DNA from: an uncultured Ralstonia sp.
Lineage (GTDB): Bacteria > Pseudomonadota > Gammaproteobacteria > Burkholderiales > Burkholderiaceae
Assembly: GCA_913056305.1 (NCBI GenBank)
Contig: CAJXMR010000010.1
Span: 1-58,208 of the forward strand
DNA length: 58,208 nucleotides
Direction: 5' to 3'
Shown here in pieces: positions 41,589 through 53,431 of the stretch. The position numbers and the translations under genes were made by a program. The notes below the pieces were generated by a model. The model was not told the DNA's origin and ran no database searches. It saw only the letters and a list, made by a program, of their open reading frames with translations. The stretch's first letter is position 1. The number at the start of each line of letters is the position of its first letter.

Positions 41589-42905
41589 TCAGGCGCGATC
41601 TGCCGGCAGGCGTTGTGCGACGGCGGTCTTGGCGTTCGCTGGTTTGGCCTGCGGTTCTGCCTTGGCGGCCGGGGTTGTGGCGGGCGTGGGGGCGGCGGCT
41701 TCGGCCGGCGCGGCGGGTGCGTCGGGCAGCGCGCCCGGGCGCACCGCGCGCTTGGCCACGAGGCTGTCCATGGTCACCGCGTTGGGTGCCACGGCGTCGC
41801 CCGGGCGCACGCGCTGGATGCCGTTGACGACGATGCGCTCGCCGGCCTTCAGGCCAGCCTTCACCACGCGCAGGCCATCAATGGACGCGCCCACCGTGAC
41901 CGGCCGGTAGCTGGTCTTGTTGGCGGCATCCACCACCAGGACGAACTTCTTGTCCTGGTCCGTGCCGATGGCCTTGTCGCTGATGAGCACGGCGTCGTGC
42001 GGGGCGCCGCTGCTCATCTTCACGCGGGCGTACAGGCCCGGCGTGAGGCGGCCGTCGGCGTTGTCCAGCGTGGCGCGCACGCGGATCGTGCCTGAGCGCA
42101 CATCCAGCCGGTTGTCGACCGATTGGATCACGCCCTCGCGCGTGTAGCCGTCTTCATTGGCCAGGCCGATGTAGACCGGCGTCTTCGTGCCCTGGGCTGC
42201 CTTGGCGGAGTAGCGCAGGTAGCTCTGCTCGTCGGCATCGAAGGCCACGTACATCGGCGAGACCGAGACCAGCGTGGTCAGCACCGGTGCGGCGCCACCC
42301 GTGGCCACCACGTTGCCCACGGTGATCTCCGCACGCGACACGCGGCCCGCGACCGGCGCCACGATGTGCGTGTACTCCAGGTTCAGCTTGGCCGCATCGA
42401 GTGCGGCGGCGGCGCCCTGCAGGTTGGCCTGTGCCTCGCGTGCGGCGTTTTCCTTCTCTTCGAACTCGCGGCGGGCGATGGCGTTGTCGGCCACCAGCTT
42501 CTGCGCACGGTCCAGCTCCGACGTGGTGTACGCCACGCGCGACTTGGCGGCGGTCAGTGCCGCCTGCGTGCGGGCCACTTCGGCAGCGTAGGGGCGCGGG
42601 TCGATGGTGAACAGCGGGTCGCCCTTCTTGACGATGCTGCCGTCCTTGAAGTGGACGGCCGTGACGGTGCCGCTCACCAGCGGGCGGATCTCGACGCGTT
42701 CGACGGCTTCGATGCGGCCGGAGAACTCGTCCCACTCCGTCACGTTGCGCGCGATGACGGGCGCGACGTCCACCGGTGTGGCAGCGGGGGCGGCGGCCGG
42801 CTGCTGCGAGGCACCGGCGCTGGAGACGAGGTCGTAGGTGCCCACGACAGCGACGCCAACCACGGCGGCGCCGACCAAGGCGATAGTGCGTTTGGACAGG
42901 CTCAT
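41589..42905 (-). CDS. mexE: RND efflux periplasmic adaptor (MexE/BpeE/CeoA type)
   Basis: 438 residues starting MSLSKRTIALVGAAVVGVAV (membrane anchor/signal), followed by lipoyl halves (VEIRPLVSGTVTAVHFKDGS, then IVKKGDPLFTIDPRP), a coiled coil, and a beta-barrel (VTVGNVVATGG region). The C-terminal tail after residue 400 is long and Ala/Pro-rich. The adaptor links the pump with the outer membrane factor. The start ATG 42905 is chosen since the preceding 73 codons are not protein-like. Confidence 0.93.
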   Translation of the reverse strand: MSLSKRTIALVGAAVVGVAVVGTYDLVSSAGASQQPAAAPAATPVDVAPVIARNVTEWDEFSGRIEAVERVEIRPLVSGTVTAVHFKDGSIVKKGDPLFTIDPRPYAAEVARTQAALTAAKSRVAYTTSELDRAQKLVADNAIARREFEEKENAAREAQANLQGAAAALDAAKLNLEYTHIVAPVAGRVSRAEITVGNVVATGGAAPVLTTLVSVSPMYVAFDADEQSYLRYSAKAAQGTKTPVYIGLANEDGYTREGVIQSVDNRLDVRSGTIRVRATLDNADGRLTPGLYARVKMSSGAPHDAVLISDKAIGTDQDKKFVLVVDAANKTSYRPVTVGASIDGLRVVKAGLKAGERIVVNGIQRVRPGDAVAPNAVTMDSLVAKRAVRPGALPDAPAAPAEAAAPTPATTPAAKAEPQAKPANAKTAVAQRLPADRA

Positions 42906-43190
42906 GATGTCACTCGATTTCGTTGGGATGGGCAAAGAGGAAAGTTTTGGAAAACGCTTGGGCCGCAGCATGCTTCGCATGCGCGCGGCCTCGCACTCCG
43001 TTTCTTGTTGTGTCAGGGTGGTGCCAGGGACTCCCGCGTTCGCGCCGGACGGGGCAGTGGGCCTGGCTCGCAGGTCTACGTTGCTCCGGGATTGAAAACC
43101 AGCGCCAGTGATTGATAAAGCCACATAAACCGCATGCCCTATTGAGCTGAATTCATGAGTGCAATGAGGGGAGGCTTCTGCCGTGTCGCA

Positions 43191-44273
43191 TCAGTCGGGC
43201 GCTTCCTCTGCCGTGGCCGACCGGTCCTTCCGGTCGGTCCGAGCGCGGCGTTTGCGCGGCGCCGCCTGCCGTGTCAGCCCCAGGTGCCAGCGCAGGAAGC
43301 ACGCGACTTCATCCAGTGCCGCACGGTCGATGGCGATAGAGTGGTGACAGGCATGGCCCACGCGCACGACCTGCGTGGCGACACCGGCCTCGATCAGCGC
43401 GCCGGCGTAGCGCTCGGCTTCCGTGCGCAGCAAGTCTTGCGGCGCGGTCAGCAGCAGCGCGGGCGGCAGGCCCTGCAGGCGGCGCGACTCCACCGGCGCG
43501 GCATACGGGTGCACGCGTTCGGTCGGGCGGGGCAGATACTGGCGATAGCACGCCGCGCATTCCTCGGCCGACATGTCGGCATTGGCCAGGCGGTCCGGCC
43601 GCACGCGCGCCATGGTCGGGTCCAGCATGGGCGCGATCAGCACCTGCGCAACCAGGCCGGGGCCGCCACGGTCGCGGGCGATCATGGTGAGCGCGGCGGA
43701 CAGGTTGCCGCCCGCGTCGTGCCCGGCCACGGCCAGCCGGCGGCGGTCGATGCCCCAGGCGGCGGCGTGCTCGGCCATGCAGCACAGCGCGGCGTAGGCG
43801 TCTTCCGGCGCGGCCGGGAAGGGCGCAGCCGGCGCCAGCGAGTAGCCCACCGTCACCACCACCGCCGGCAGCGTCGCCGCCAGATGGCGGGCGGGCAGGT
43901 CCGCATCGTCGATCGAGCCGCCCACGAAGCCGCCGCCGTGCAGGTACAGCACGCCCGGGTGGCGCAGCGGGGCTGCGGCCTCCTCGGCCAGCGCGTCCGG
44001 ACGGAAGACGCGCAGGCGGATGCGGCCGGCATAACCTTGCGTCCAATAATCTTCGACACCGACGGCGCGCGGCAGCGGCGCCTCGGCCACGCTTTCGGGG
44101 GAAGCGGTCCCTTGCTCAGGCAAGCTGGATGTTGCGCCGCGCAATTCCTGCTTGTGCGCAGCATTCGCCGCACCGGAAAGCGAGCACGCCACCGTCGCAC
44201 GCACGTCGGTGGCGGGCGCTACAGCGGAAAGCGATCGGTCCGAAACAACCAGACGCGGTGGAGAAGAACCCAT
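43191..44273 (-). CDS. llpE: LlpE-like alpha/beta hydrolase with Asp in place of the nucleophile Ser
   Basis: 360 residues of the hormone-sensitive-lipase group: oxyanion HGGGFVGGS, elbow region LAVAGHDAGGNLSAAL, acid site PALLLTAPQDLLR, base region GHACHHSIAIDR. The usual elbow is G-D-S-A-G; here it is G-H-D-A-G, so Ser is Asp. It lies between the divergent LysR gene and the efflux genes exactly where llpE (lipase-like) sits in the BpeT-LlpE-BpeEF-OprC locus. LlpE is reported as dispensable for drug export. An N-terminal region of about 70 residues is unassigned. Esterase activity is doubtful given the missing Ser. Confidence 0.85.
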   Translation of the reverse strand: MGSSPPRLVVSDRSLSAVAPATDVRATVACSLSGAANAAHKQELRGATSSLPEQGTASPESVAEAPLPRAVGVEDYWTQGYAGRIRLRVFRPDALAEEAAAPLRHPGVLYLHGGGFVGGSIDDADLPARHLAATLPAVVVTVGYSLAPAAPFPAAPEDAYAALCCMAEHAAAWGIDRRRLAVAGHDAGGNLSAALTMIARDRGGPGLVAQVLIAPMLDPTMARVRPDRLANADMSAEECAACYRQYLPRPTERVHPYAAPVESRRLQGLPPALLLTAPQDLLRTEAERYAGALIEAGVATQVVRVGHACHHSIAIDRAALDEVACFLRWHLGLTRQAAPRKRRARTDRKDRSATAEEAPD

Positions 44274-44585
44274 GATGTCAGGCGGGGCATACCTTTACGG
44301 AACACCCGGATATCGATGGGCTGAATGATGGTGATTAGACGAACGAGGATAAATGCCTATAATCGGACATCACTATTAGTCACAGCCGAACAATCTAAAT
44401 CGACGGCTGTGCTACAAAGTGTCATTGCTCGAGGCCGGTCCTGTTGCACTGCGAGAATCCGTAGTCGCTGCTGTCCTGATCGCGCCGCCCGGGTGCACCC
44501 CTTCAGATTCCTCAGTTCTTGCGCATTGCCGTTCTGATTCCGGTAGTGCGCCTCGCCCGTGGAGTCCGACCCTCAGGAGCCGCAG
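44274..44585. other. 312-bp divergent regulatory region of the efflux locus
   Basis: No gene is found. It is AT-richer than its neighbours and contains a perfect TATAAT (44358-44363) and dyads such as TCGG...CCGA (from 44363) and TGATTAG/CTATTAGTCA that may serve LysR-type binding. It presumably controls both the LysR gene and the llpE-efflux operon. Confidence 0.5.
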
Positions 44586-45530
44586 ATGGATCGCTTGCAG
44601 GCCATGCAGGTTTTCACGCGCGTTGTGGAAGCCAGCAGTTTTACGAAGGCTGCCGACAACCTTCAATTACCCCGCGCCACCGTCACCAACCTCGTGCAGA
44701 GTCTCGAGGCGCATCTCGGCGTGCGCTTGCTGCACCGGACCACCCGCCGCGTGAATGTCACCGCTGACGGCGCGGCCTACTACGAGCGCTGCGTGCGCTT
44801 GCTGGGGGACCTCGAAGAAACCGAGGCCGCGTTCTCGCAAAGCGCTTCCGGCGCGCGCGGCAACTTGCGTATCGACGTGCCGGGCTCGATCGGCAAACGG
44901 TTGCTGGTGCCACGTATCCGCGACTTTCACGATGCGTATCCCGATCTGCAGCTCGAGATCGGCATGAGCGACCGCACCGTCGACCTCGTGCAGGAAGGCG
45001 TGGACTGCGCCGTGCGCGTGGGCGAACTGCAGGATTCCAGCCTGGTGGCGCGCCGCATCGGGCAGCTCTCGATGGTCAATTGCGCCTCGCCGGATTACCT
45101 TGCGCGCTATGGCACGCCCACCTCGCTGGAGGATCTGCAGGACCACATCGCGGTGAACTATTTTTCGCCGCGCAATGGCCGCCGCATGGATTGGGATTTC
45201 GTCATCGACGGCCAGAAGCAGATCCACAAGGTGCGCAGCATGGTGTCCGTCAATGATGCGGAATCGGCGTTGGCGTGCGGGCTGCATGGCCTGGGGCTGA
45301 TGCAGACGGCGCGCTTCCTGGTGTACGAGCACCTCAAGTCGGGCGAGCTGGTGGAGGTGCTGCCGGACTACATCTCCGAGCCGATGCCGGTGTCGGTCAT
45401 CTATCCGCACAACCGTCACCTGTCGCCCAAGGTGCGCGTGTTCGTGGACTGGGTGGCGACGCTGTTTGCCGATCATCCGTGCCTGCAGCTCAAGGAGAGT
45501 CCGCGGCTGCAGTTCGCCAGCGCGGCCTGA
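44586..45530 (+). CDS. LysR-type regulator, BpeT/CeoR/CrgA-like
   Basis: 314 residues starting MDRLQAMQVFTRVVEASSFT (helix-turn-helix: KAADNLQLPRATVTNLVQSL, then EAHLGVRLLHRTTRR) and a LysR effector domain (VDCAVRVGELQDSSLVARRI). ATG 44586 has AGGAG 7 bases upstream. It is divergent from the hydrolase/efflux operon, the same layout as BpeT and CeoR, which activate such pumps. Activation mutants in this regulator class cause multidrug resistance in relatives. A strong terminator follows at 45580. Confidence 0.92.
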   Translation: MDRLQAMQVFTRVVEASSFTKAADNLQLPRATVTNLVQSLEAHLGVRLLHRTTRRVNVTADGAAYYERCVRLLGDLEETEAAFSQSASGARGNLRIDVPGSIGKRLLVPRIRDFHDAYPDLQLEIGMSDRTVDLVQEGVDCAVRVGELQDSSLVARRIGQLSMVNCASPDYLARYGTPTSLEDLQDHIAVNYFSPRNGRRMDWDFVIDGQKQIHKVRSMVSVNDAESALACGLHGLGLMQTARFLVYEHLKSGELVEVLPDYISEPMPVSVIYPHNRHLSPKVRVFVDWVATLFADHPCLQLKESPRLQFASAA

Positions 45531-45579
45531 GCTCCGGGCCACCTCGGGCCACCGCTACTCGTCGTAGGCTTTCCATTCG

Positions 45580-45612
45580 CGCGGCGTGGTCTTTTGAGGC
45601 CACGCCGCGTTT
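45580..45612 (+). terminator. Rho-independent terminator of the LysR gene
   Basis: CGCGGCGTGG and CCACGCCGCG form a 10-bp perfect stem with a 10-base loop, followed by TTT, 49 bp after the LysR stop. Confidence 0.85.
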
Positions 45613-45652
45613 GTCATTTCCGCCGCAGCGCGGTCGGAGTATCGTGGGAAGC

Positions 45653-46420
45653 ATGCCGACCGTCCTGTTCTCGTTCGATGCCAGCCTGACGCCGCTTTTG
45701 CCGTCCGCCCAACGTGCACGGCCCGCAGCGCGCGATTGGCCGGCCGGTGCCACGCTCAAGCACGCGATCGAAACCTGTGGTGTGCCGCATACCGAGGTGG
45801 GGGCCGTGCATGTCGATGGGCGCATCGCCTTGCTGGATGACCTGCTGCCGGCGTGCGGTACGGTCGACGTCATGGACGTGGAACCGGCGTTGCCCACCGC
45901 TCCCATGCACTTCCTGTGCGATGCGCACCTGGGCGCCACGGCGCGCCTGCTGCGCATGGCCGGCTTCGATACCGCCTACGACAACAACTACGCCGATGCC
46001 ACCATCGAGGCGCTGGCCGAGGCGGAAGACTGGATCGTCCTCTCACGCGATCGCGAGCTGCTCAAGCGGCGCGGCATCCGCCGGGGCGCCTTCATCCGCG
46101 CACGCGACCCACAGGCGCAGATGCGCGAGATCGTGGCGCGTTTCTGTCTGGCCGAAGCGGCGCGGCCGTTCTCGCGCTGCCTGGAGTGCAACGTGCCGCT
46201 GCGTCAGCTGAGCGCAGAGCAGGCCGCCGCCAGTGTGCCGCCGCGCGTGCGTGAGCGTCAGCACCTGTTCAGCACCTGCGACGTGTGCCGGCGCGTGTAT
46301 TGGCCCGGCTCGCATTGGGCGCGCATGAACGCCGTCCTGGCCAACATGCTGGCACCACATGCCGACGACGAGGCCGAAGGCGTGGAGCGATTGCTGCGTA
46401 GCGGAAGCGCGCGGTTGTAA
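45653..46420 (+). CDS. Mut7-C RNase/PIN-like domain protein with ubiquitin-like N-terminus
   Basis: 255 residues. The N-terminal part (about 1-80) resembles a ubiquitin-like Mut7-C fold. The remainder is Mut7-C: FLCDAHLGATARLLRMAGFD, then TIEALAEAEDWIVLSRDREL (the Asp residues of a PIN-like RNase site), and a C-terminal zinc-binding-like set (CLECN and CDVCRRVYWPGSHW). ATG 45653 is chosen as the fold begins there. Bacterial members have no proven substrate; toxin or RNA-processing roles are inferred. It is a single gene. Confidence 0.87.
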   Translation: MPTVLFSFDASLTPLLPSAQRARPAARDWPAGATLKHAIETCGVPHTEVGAVHVDGRIALLDDLLPACGTVDVMDVEPALPTAPMHFLCDAHLGATARLLRMAGFDTAYDNNYADATIEALAEAEDWIVLSRDRELLKRRGIRRGAFIRARDPQAQMREIVARFCLAEAARPFSRCLECNVPLRQLSAEQAAASVPPRVRERQHLFSTCDVCRRVYWPGSHWARMNAVLANMLAPHADDEAEGVERLLRSGSARL

Positions 46421-46433
46421 GACGCATGGCAAA

Positions 46434-46455
46434 CCGCCGCGCAGGTGCGCGGCGG
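46434..46455. terminator. Convergent hairpin after the Mut7-C gene
   Basis: CCGCCGCGC and GCGCGGCGG (9-bp perfect arms, 4-base loop) between the Mut7-C gene and the converging esterase gene. No T run. Confidence 0.6.
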
Positions 46456-46477
46456 ATGCCTCATGCGGAACGCCGGG

Positions 46478-47497
46478 TTACTTCAGACGCAGCTTCAATT
46501 CTTCGCTGGCCTGGTGCAGTGCGACGCGTGTGGTTGGCACGGTGGCCAGCGCGTTCAGCAGCCCGAAGTCGTGGATCATGCCGTTGTAGCGCGAGACCAC
46601 CACGTTCACGCCCGCCGCATCGAGCTTGCGCGCATACGCTTCGCCTTCATCGCGCAGCACGTCCTTCTCGGCGGTCTGCACCAGTGCGGGCGGCAGGCCC
46701 TTCAATTGCTCGGGCGTGGCCAGCAGCGGCGAGGCGAAGATCTCCTGCCGTTGCGCCGGGTTGGTCGTGTAGGCGTTCCAGAACCACTGCATCATCGGCT
46801 TGGTCAGGAAGTGCCCCTCGGCAAATTCGTCGTACGACGCGTTCTCGAAGCTGGCATTCGTCACCGGCCAGAACAGCACCTGCGAACGCAGCGCGGGCGC
46901 GCCTTTCGCCTTGGCCATCAACGCCACCACGGCCGCCATGTTGCCGCCCACGCTGTTGCCGGCCACGGCCAGGCGCTTGCCATCCACGTTGATCTGCGCG
47001 CCGTTCTCGGCCACCCACTTCGTTGCCGCATAGGCCTGGTTGATGGCGACCGGATAGCGTGCTTCCGGCGACGGCGTGTAGTTGAAGAACACCGCCACCG
47101 CACCCGAGTCGGCCACCAGGTCACGCACAAAACGCTCGTGGGTCGGGAAATCGCCCAGGATCCAGCCGCCGCCGTGGAAGAACATGAAGGCGGGCAGCAC
47201 GCCCTTGGCGCCGGCCGGGCGCACGATGGTCAGGCGGATCGGCTGGCCGTCCGCGGTGATGGTCTTTTCGCTCACGTCGGCGGGCGGCAGCGGCACCTTG
47301 GCGCCCGCCTGCGCGCCGACCAGCACGGCACGGGCATCGGCCGGCGACAGCGTTTCGAGCGGCTTGCCGCCACCGGCGGCGAGGGCGTCGAGGAAGGCCT
47401 GGGTGTTGCGCTCCACGCCCGGGCTGCCAGCGGCGAAGGCGGCGCCCGCGGCGACGGACAGCAGCGTACCGGCGGCAAGTTTGGCAATGCGGTTCAT
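46478..47497 (-). CDS. Secreted alpha/beta hydrolase (acetyl-esterase type)
   Basis: 339 residues with a signal peptide (LAAGTLLSVAAGAAFAAGSP). HSL-type motifs are complete: oxyanion FFHGGGWILGD, nucleophile Ser in LAVAGNSVGGNMAA, acid in TAEKDVLRDEGE and His in YNGMIHDFGLL. It is likely an exported esterase or lactonase for small esters; the substrate is unknown. It lies just downstream of ohr on the same strand (41 bp), so it could be co-transcribed with it. Confidence 0.9.
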   Translation of the reverse strand: MNRIAKLAAGTLLSVAAGAAFAAGSPGVERNTQAFLDALAAGGGKPLETLSPADARAVLVGAQAGAKVPLPPADVSEKTITADGQPIRLTIVRPAGAKGVLPAFMFFHGGGWILGDFPTHERFVRDLVADSGAVAVFFNYTPSPEARYPVAINQAYAATKWVAENGAQINVDGKRLAVAGNSVGGNMAAVVALMAKAKGAPALRSQVLFWPVTNASFENASYDEFAEGHFLTKPMMQWFWNAYTTNPAQRQEIFASPLLATPEQLKGLPPALVQTAEKDVLRDEGEAYARKLDAAGVNVVVSRYNGMIHDFGLLNALATVPTTRVALHQASEELKLRLK

Positions 47498-47538
47498 GGC
47501 AAAGACTCCTGAGATCGTTGTTGGCGTTTTCGGGCAGC

Positions 47539-47964
47539 TCAGACCAGATTCAGGCGCACGTCGATGTTGCCGCGCGTGGCGTTGGAATACGGGCAGACGA
47601 TGTGGGCCCGCTCGATGAGCGTTTGCGCTTCGGCGCGGTCCATGCCGGGCAGGCTGATGTTCAGGTCCACCTCGATGCCGAAGCCGTTCGGGATGGCGCC
47701 GATGCCAACGGAGCCCTGCACGCTCACGTCCGCCGGGATGCGCAGCTTGTCGCGTGCGGCGACGAACTTCATCGCGCCGAGGAAACAGGCGCTATAGCCG
47801 ACGGCAAAGAGTTGCTCGGGGTTGGTGCCTTCACCGCCAGCGCCGCCCAGTTCGCGGGGCGTGGCGAGGCGGACATCCAGACGGCCATCGTCGGTGATGC
47901 CGCGGCCATCACGGCCCCCGGTGGCGTTGGCGTGGGCACGGTAGAGGACGGTTTCGATCGACAT
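47539..47964 (-). CDS. ohr: Organic hydroperoxide resistance protein Ohr
   Basis: 141 residues, normal length, with the two peroxidatic Cys (Cys60 in [12 protein letters not shown] and Cys124 in [13 protein letters not shown]). Ohr reduces fatty-acid and other organic hydroperoxides with a lipoyl-linked thiol in the cytoplasm. ATG 47964 has AGGAGA nearby. It lies downstream of ohrR with its own promoter region holding an OhrR-type box (48038-48060). Confidence 0.96.
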   Translation of the reverse strand: MSIETVLYRAHANATGGRDGRGITDDGRLDVRLATPRELGGAGGEGTNPEQLFAVGYSACFLGAMKFVAARDKLRIPADVSVQGSVGIGAIPNGFGIEVDLNISLPGMDRAEAQTLIERAHIVCPYSNATRGNIDVRLNLV

Positions 47965-48037
47965 GATTGCTTCTCCTTGTGAAGAGGTGGGGTGATGTAC
48001 AGCGGAAGTCGGAGCCGCTGCGAGGTGTTGAAAATAG

Positions 48038-48060
48038 TTTGCTATTAAATAGTGTGCTAT
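48038..48060 (-). promoter_or_regulatory. OhrR operator in front of ohr
   Basis: TTTGCTATTAAATAGTG followed by TGCTAT. It matches the site before ohrR at 17 of 23 positions. It lies 74-96 bp upstream of the ohr start, in an AT-rich patch. Confidence 0.75.
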
Positions 48061-48071
48061 ATATTTGATTC

Positions 48072-48099
48072 AAAAAAACGGGCCCAATGAGGCACCCGT
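48072..48099 (-). terminator. Rho-independent terminator of ohrR
   Basis: On the minus strand ACGGG...CCCGT encloses a 12-base loop and is followed by seven T, 19 bp after the ohrR stop. It separates ohrR from ohr. Confidence 0.7.
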
Positions 48100-48117
48100 C
48101 GGGTGGTTCCGTGCGGA

Positions 48118-48579
48118 TCAGGCAGCGTTCTTGAAGAGCCGTCCCCGCATGTCGTTCAACTGCGTGCGCAAGGTTTCCAGCTCGCCAGGCGCGCATTCCA
48201 TGGCGGCACCGATACAACCGGGGACGTCCTTGGCGCGCGCTTCCAACTGCCGGCCTTCGGCAGACAGCGAGATGATCACCTGCCGTTCATCCGCGTCCGA
48301 ACGCTGCCGCTCGATCAGGCCCGCGGCTTCCAGCCGCTTGAGCATGGGCGTGAGCGTGGCCGAGTCGAGGAACAGCCGCTCGCCAATGTCCGATACCGTT
48401 ACCGCGTCGCGCTCCCACAGCACCAGCATCACGAGGTACTGCGGATACGTGAGCCCCAGCGGCTTGAGCAGGCTGCGATACACCTTGTTCAGGCCGATCA
48501 TGGTCGAGTACAGCGCGAAGCACAGCTGCTGGTCCAGGGCCAGGCTCGGGTGCGGGGAGGGTGTCTTGCGCGGTTCCAT
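48118..48579 (-). CDS. ohrR: MarR-family organic peroxide sensor OhrR
   Basis: 153 residues. The redox-sensing Cys20 is in [20 protein letters not shown], and the winged helix includes [13 protein letters not shown] and [17 protein letters not shown]. OhrR represses ohr until its Cys is oxidised by organic peroxide. ATG 48579 begins the conserved part and lies just below a strong dyad (48594-48616). The order ohrR then ohr on the same strand with separate operators is a known arrangement. Confidence 0.93.
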   Translation of the reverse strand: MEPRKTPSPHPSLALDQQLCFALYSTMIGLNKVYRSLLKPLGLTYPQYLVMLVLWERDAVTVSDIGERLFLDSATLTPMLKRLEAAGLIERQRSDADERQVIISLSAEGRQLEARAKDVPGCIGAAMECAPGELETLRTQLNDMRGRLFKNAA

Positions 48580-48593
48580 GGCCGGGATATTAG

Positions 48594-48616
48594 ATTGCGT
48601 GCTATCTAATAGCAAG
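48594..48616 (-). promoter_or_regulatory. OhrR operator in front of ohrR (autoregulation)
   Basis: On the minus strand CTTGCTATTAGATAGC followed by ACGCAAT; the plus strand reads TTAGAT...ATCTAA. It is 15 bp before the ohrR start, where a bound dimer would block transcription, and 17 of 23 bases match the ohr site. Confidence 0.75.
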
Positions 48617-48659
48617 CAATTTTTTTGTAACGACGCCGGGGCCGACGTCGCCCCGCGCG

Positions 48660-50066
48660 CTAGCGGGCAGGTGCACTGCGCAGGTCGGCCAGAAACCGCT
48701 CGCGCCACAGCGTCAGGTTGCCGGCGTGCAGCCGTTCCATCATGTGTGCGTAGCGCGCCTTGCGTTCTTCCAGCGGCATCGTCAGCGCACGGTTGAGCGC
48801 CTCGGCCATGCCGCGCGTGTCATATGGGTTGACGATCAGCGCCGCATCCAGCTCGTGCGCGGCGCCGGCAAAGCGCGAGAGCACCAGCACGCCCGGGTTT
48901 TCCGGGTCCTGCGCGGCCACGTATTCCTTGGCGACCAGGTTCATGCCGTCGCGCAGTGGCGTCACGTAGCCGATCTGCGCGGTGCGGAACAGCGACATCA
49001 GGATGCGCCGCTCATATTGCTTGTTGATGTAGCGGATCGGTGTCCAGTCGAGCTCCGCGTGCTTGCCGTTGATGCGGCCCGATTCCGCCTCCAGCCGCTG
49101 GCGGATCTGCTGGTAGCTCTGCACATCCTGCCGCGAGGTCGGCGCGATCTGGATGAAGGTCACGTGCCGCCGGTGGTCGGGAAAATCATCGAGCAATTGT
49201 TCGAACGCGCGAAAGCGCTCGGGCTGGCCTTTCGAATAGTCCAGCCGGTCCACGCTCATGATCAGCTTGAGCGGGCGGTCGCCGCGGTCGCCCGGGTTGC
49301 GCGCGAACGGATTGCGCCGCGCCAGCGATGAAATGGCCTGCTGCGCGATCTCATCCGGGTGCACGCCGATCGGGTAGACCTTGGCGCGCAGGGTGTTGCC
49401 GTAGGCATGCACGGCACCGTTCTGATCCTTCTGCTCGATGTAGCCGTGCGCCTCGCGCTCGATGTAGTCGTAGAAGGCGACGCGGTCGGTCTCGGTCTGA
49501 AAGCCGAGCAGGTCGTACGCGCACAGGGCGCGCATCAGCTCTTCGTGCGGCGGGATGGTGGTCAGGATCTCGGGCGTCGGAAACGGGATGTGCAGGAAGA
49601 AGCCGATGCGGTTGCGCAGGCCCAGCGCGCGGCACTCGTCGGCAAACGGGATCAGGTGGTAGTCGTGCACCCACAGGATGTCGTCGGGCTGCACCAGGTC
49701 CTTGATCTGGTGCGCGAAGCGCGTGTTGACGCGCCGATAGCCGTGGTATTCCTGGCGCTCGTAGCGGGCCAGGTCGACACGGTAGTGGAACACCGGCCAC
49801 AGCGTGGCGTTGGAGAAGCCGCGGTAGTACTGGTCGTAGTCGCGCCGGCTCAGGGCCACGGTGGCAAAGGTGATTGCGCCCTTGGGGACGATGGACGGCC
49901 CGTTCGACTCGGTGGGTGTGCTGGGGATGACCTCGCCGCTCCAGCCGAACCAGAGGCCGCCGGTGTCGCGCAGCGCGTCGTGCACGCCGACGGCAAGACC
50001 GCCCGAACTGGCCTGGCCCTCGACGATGGGCGCCACCCGGTTTGACACCACGATCAGCCGGCTCAC
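48660..50066 (-). CDS. otsA: Trehalose-6-phosphate synthase OtsA
   Basis: 468 residues, normal. The N-terminus [20 protein letters not shown] is the UDP-glucose-binding start of GT20 enzymes. [31 protein letters not shown] and [20 protein letters not shown] are the other markers. It makes trehalose-6-phosphate from UDP-glucose and glucose-6-phosphate for osmotic protection. It starts inside the end of otsB (4-bp overlap), so otsB-otsA are co-translated. Confidence 0.96.
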   Translation of the reverse strand: MSRLIVVSNRVAPIVEGQASSGGLAVGVHDALRDTGGLWFGWSGEVIPSTPTESNGPSIVPKGAITFATVALSRRDYDQYYRGFSNATLWPVFHYRVDLARYERQEYHGYRRVNTRFAHQIKDLVQPDDILWVHDYHLIPFADECRALGLRNRIGFFLHIPFPTPEILTTIPPHEELMRALCAYDLLGFQTETDRVAFYDYIEREAHGYIEQKDQNGAVHAYGNTLRAKVYPIGVHPDEIAQQAISSLARRNPFARNPGDRGDRPLKLIMSVDRLDYSKGQPERFRAFEQLLDDFPDHRRHVTFIQIAPTSRQDVQSYQQIRQRLEAESGRINGKHAELDWTPIRYINKQYERRILMSLFRTAQIGYVTPLRDGMNLVAKEYVAAQDPENPGVLVLSRFAGAAHELDAALIVNPYDTRGMAEALNRALTMPLEERKARYAHMMERLHAGNLTLWRERFLADLRSAPAR

Positions 50067-50851
50067 GTGGCACCTCCCGGTGCGGGCATCGCCACGGTTG
50101 CCAGCCAGTCGCGCAGGCCGGCCGGATCCGCCACGCGCCAGCGTGCCTCGCTCGGCCCAGTGCCCACCTTGATGGTCCAGCCGCCCAGTGCATTGACGGC
50201 CTCGAACGCGCTTTCATCGGTCAGGTCATCGCCAGCGAACAGCGCGATGCGGCCCGCGAATGGCTTGGCGGCCATCAGGTGGCCGATCACATCGCCCTTG
50301 CTGGCGCCGTGCGGCTTGAGTTCGACGACCATCTTGCCGGCCTGCAGGCGCACGTGCTCGGCGTAGCGGTTGGCCAGGCGTTGCGCCAGTGCGTGCACGG
50401 CATCAGCGGCCTCCGGCACCTGCCGGTAATGCAGCGCGAAGGCAATGCCTTTGGTTTCCAGCACCACGCCCGGCACGGTGGGCAATTGCGCGCGCAGTTC
50501 GTCCGCCAGCGCGGCCAGCGCGGCATAGTCGGCCGGCAGGCGGTGCACGATGCCGTCGGCGTGCCGGCGTTCGGCGCCATGCACGCCGGCAATCACCAGC
50601 TCGGGCAGCGCGAGATGCGTTTCGATGTCCTGCACCGTGCGGCCACTGATGATGGCCAGCGCGCCGTCACTGGCGCGCTGCAACGCCGTGAGGGTTGCGC
50701 GCAGGGTGGGCGGGACGTGCACGCCATCCGGCTGCGGCGCGAGATCGACGAGCGTGCCGTCAAAGTCCAGCAGGAAGGCGGTGCGCGCCGGATCGACCGG
50801 CGGCAGGGGCGCCGTGTGTGGCGGGGGAGTGGGGGCAGCAGTCTGAGGCAA
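50063..50851 (-). CDS. otsB: Trehalose-6-phosphate phosphatase OtsB
   Basis: 262 residues of the HAD superfamily. Motif I is FLLDFDGTLVDLAPQPDGV, motif II IISGRTVQD, and motif IV IALFAGDDLTDESAFEAVN. It completes trehalose synthesis by removing phosphate. The marked start is TTG 50851 and is not well supported by a ribosome site; the conserved fold begins about 23 residues later, so the true start could be nearby. It overlaps otsA by 4 bp. Confidence 0.94.
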   Translation of the reverse strand: MPQTAAPTPPPHTAPLPPVDPARTAFLLDFDGTLVDLAPQPDGVHVPPTLRATLTALQRASDGALAIISGRTVQDIETHLALPELVIAGVHGAERRHADGIVHRLPADYAALAALADELRAQLPTVPGVVLETKGIAFALHYRQVPEAADAVHALAQRLANRYAEHVRLQAGKMVVELKPHGASKGDVIGHLMAAKPFAGRIALFAGDDLTDESAFEAVNALGGWTIKVGTGPSEARWRVADPAGLRDWLATVAMPAPGGAT

Positions 50852-51035
50852 GCCAATGCGTGAACGGGTGCGGGATACGCCAATTCACGCAAGAAGCGGG
50901 CCGATCAGGGAAAGCGTTGTCAGAGCAACATCTGCGGCCGATATGAGGGTGGGCACCCGTGTAAAAGCGCGGTTTTGATGCAAATCCTTTACATCCCGCG
51001 CGAGCGGTGGCCACCGCACCCGGCGTGCTTTCGCC

Positions 51036-53349
<2,314 letters not shown>

Positions 53350-53431
53350 GATGCGATCCAATAACGGCGTGTTACGCTCGGCAGGATACGCTAAATGCCC
53401 GCACGGGCTCGCGATCGCCCGTTTTTCCTGC

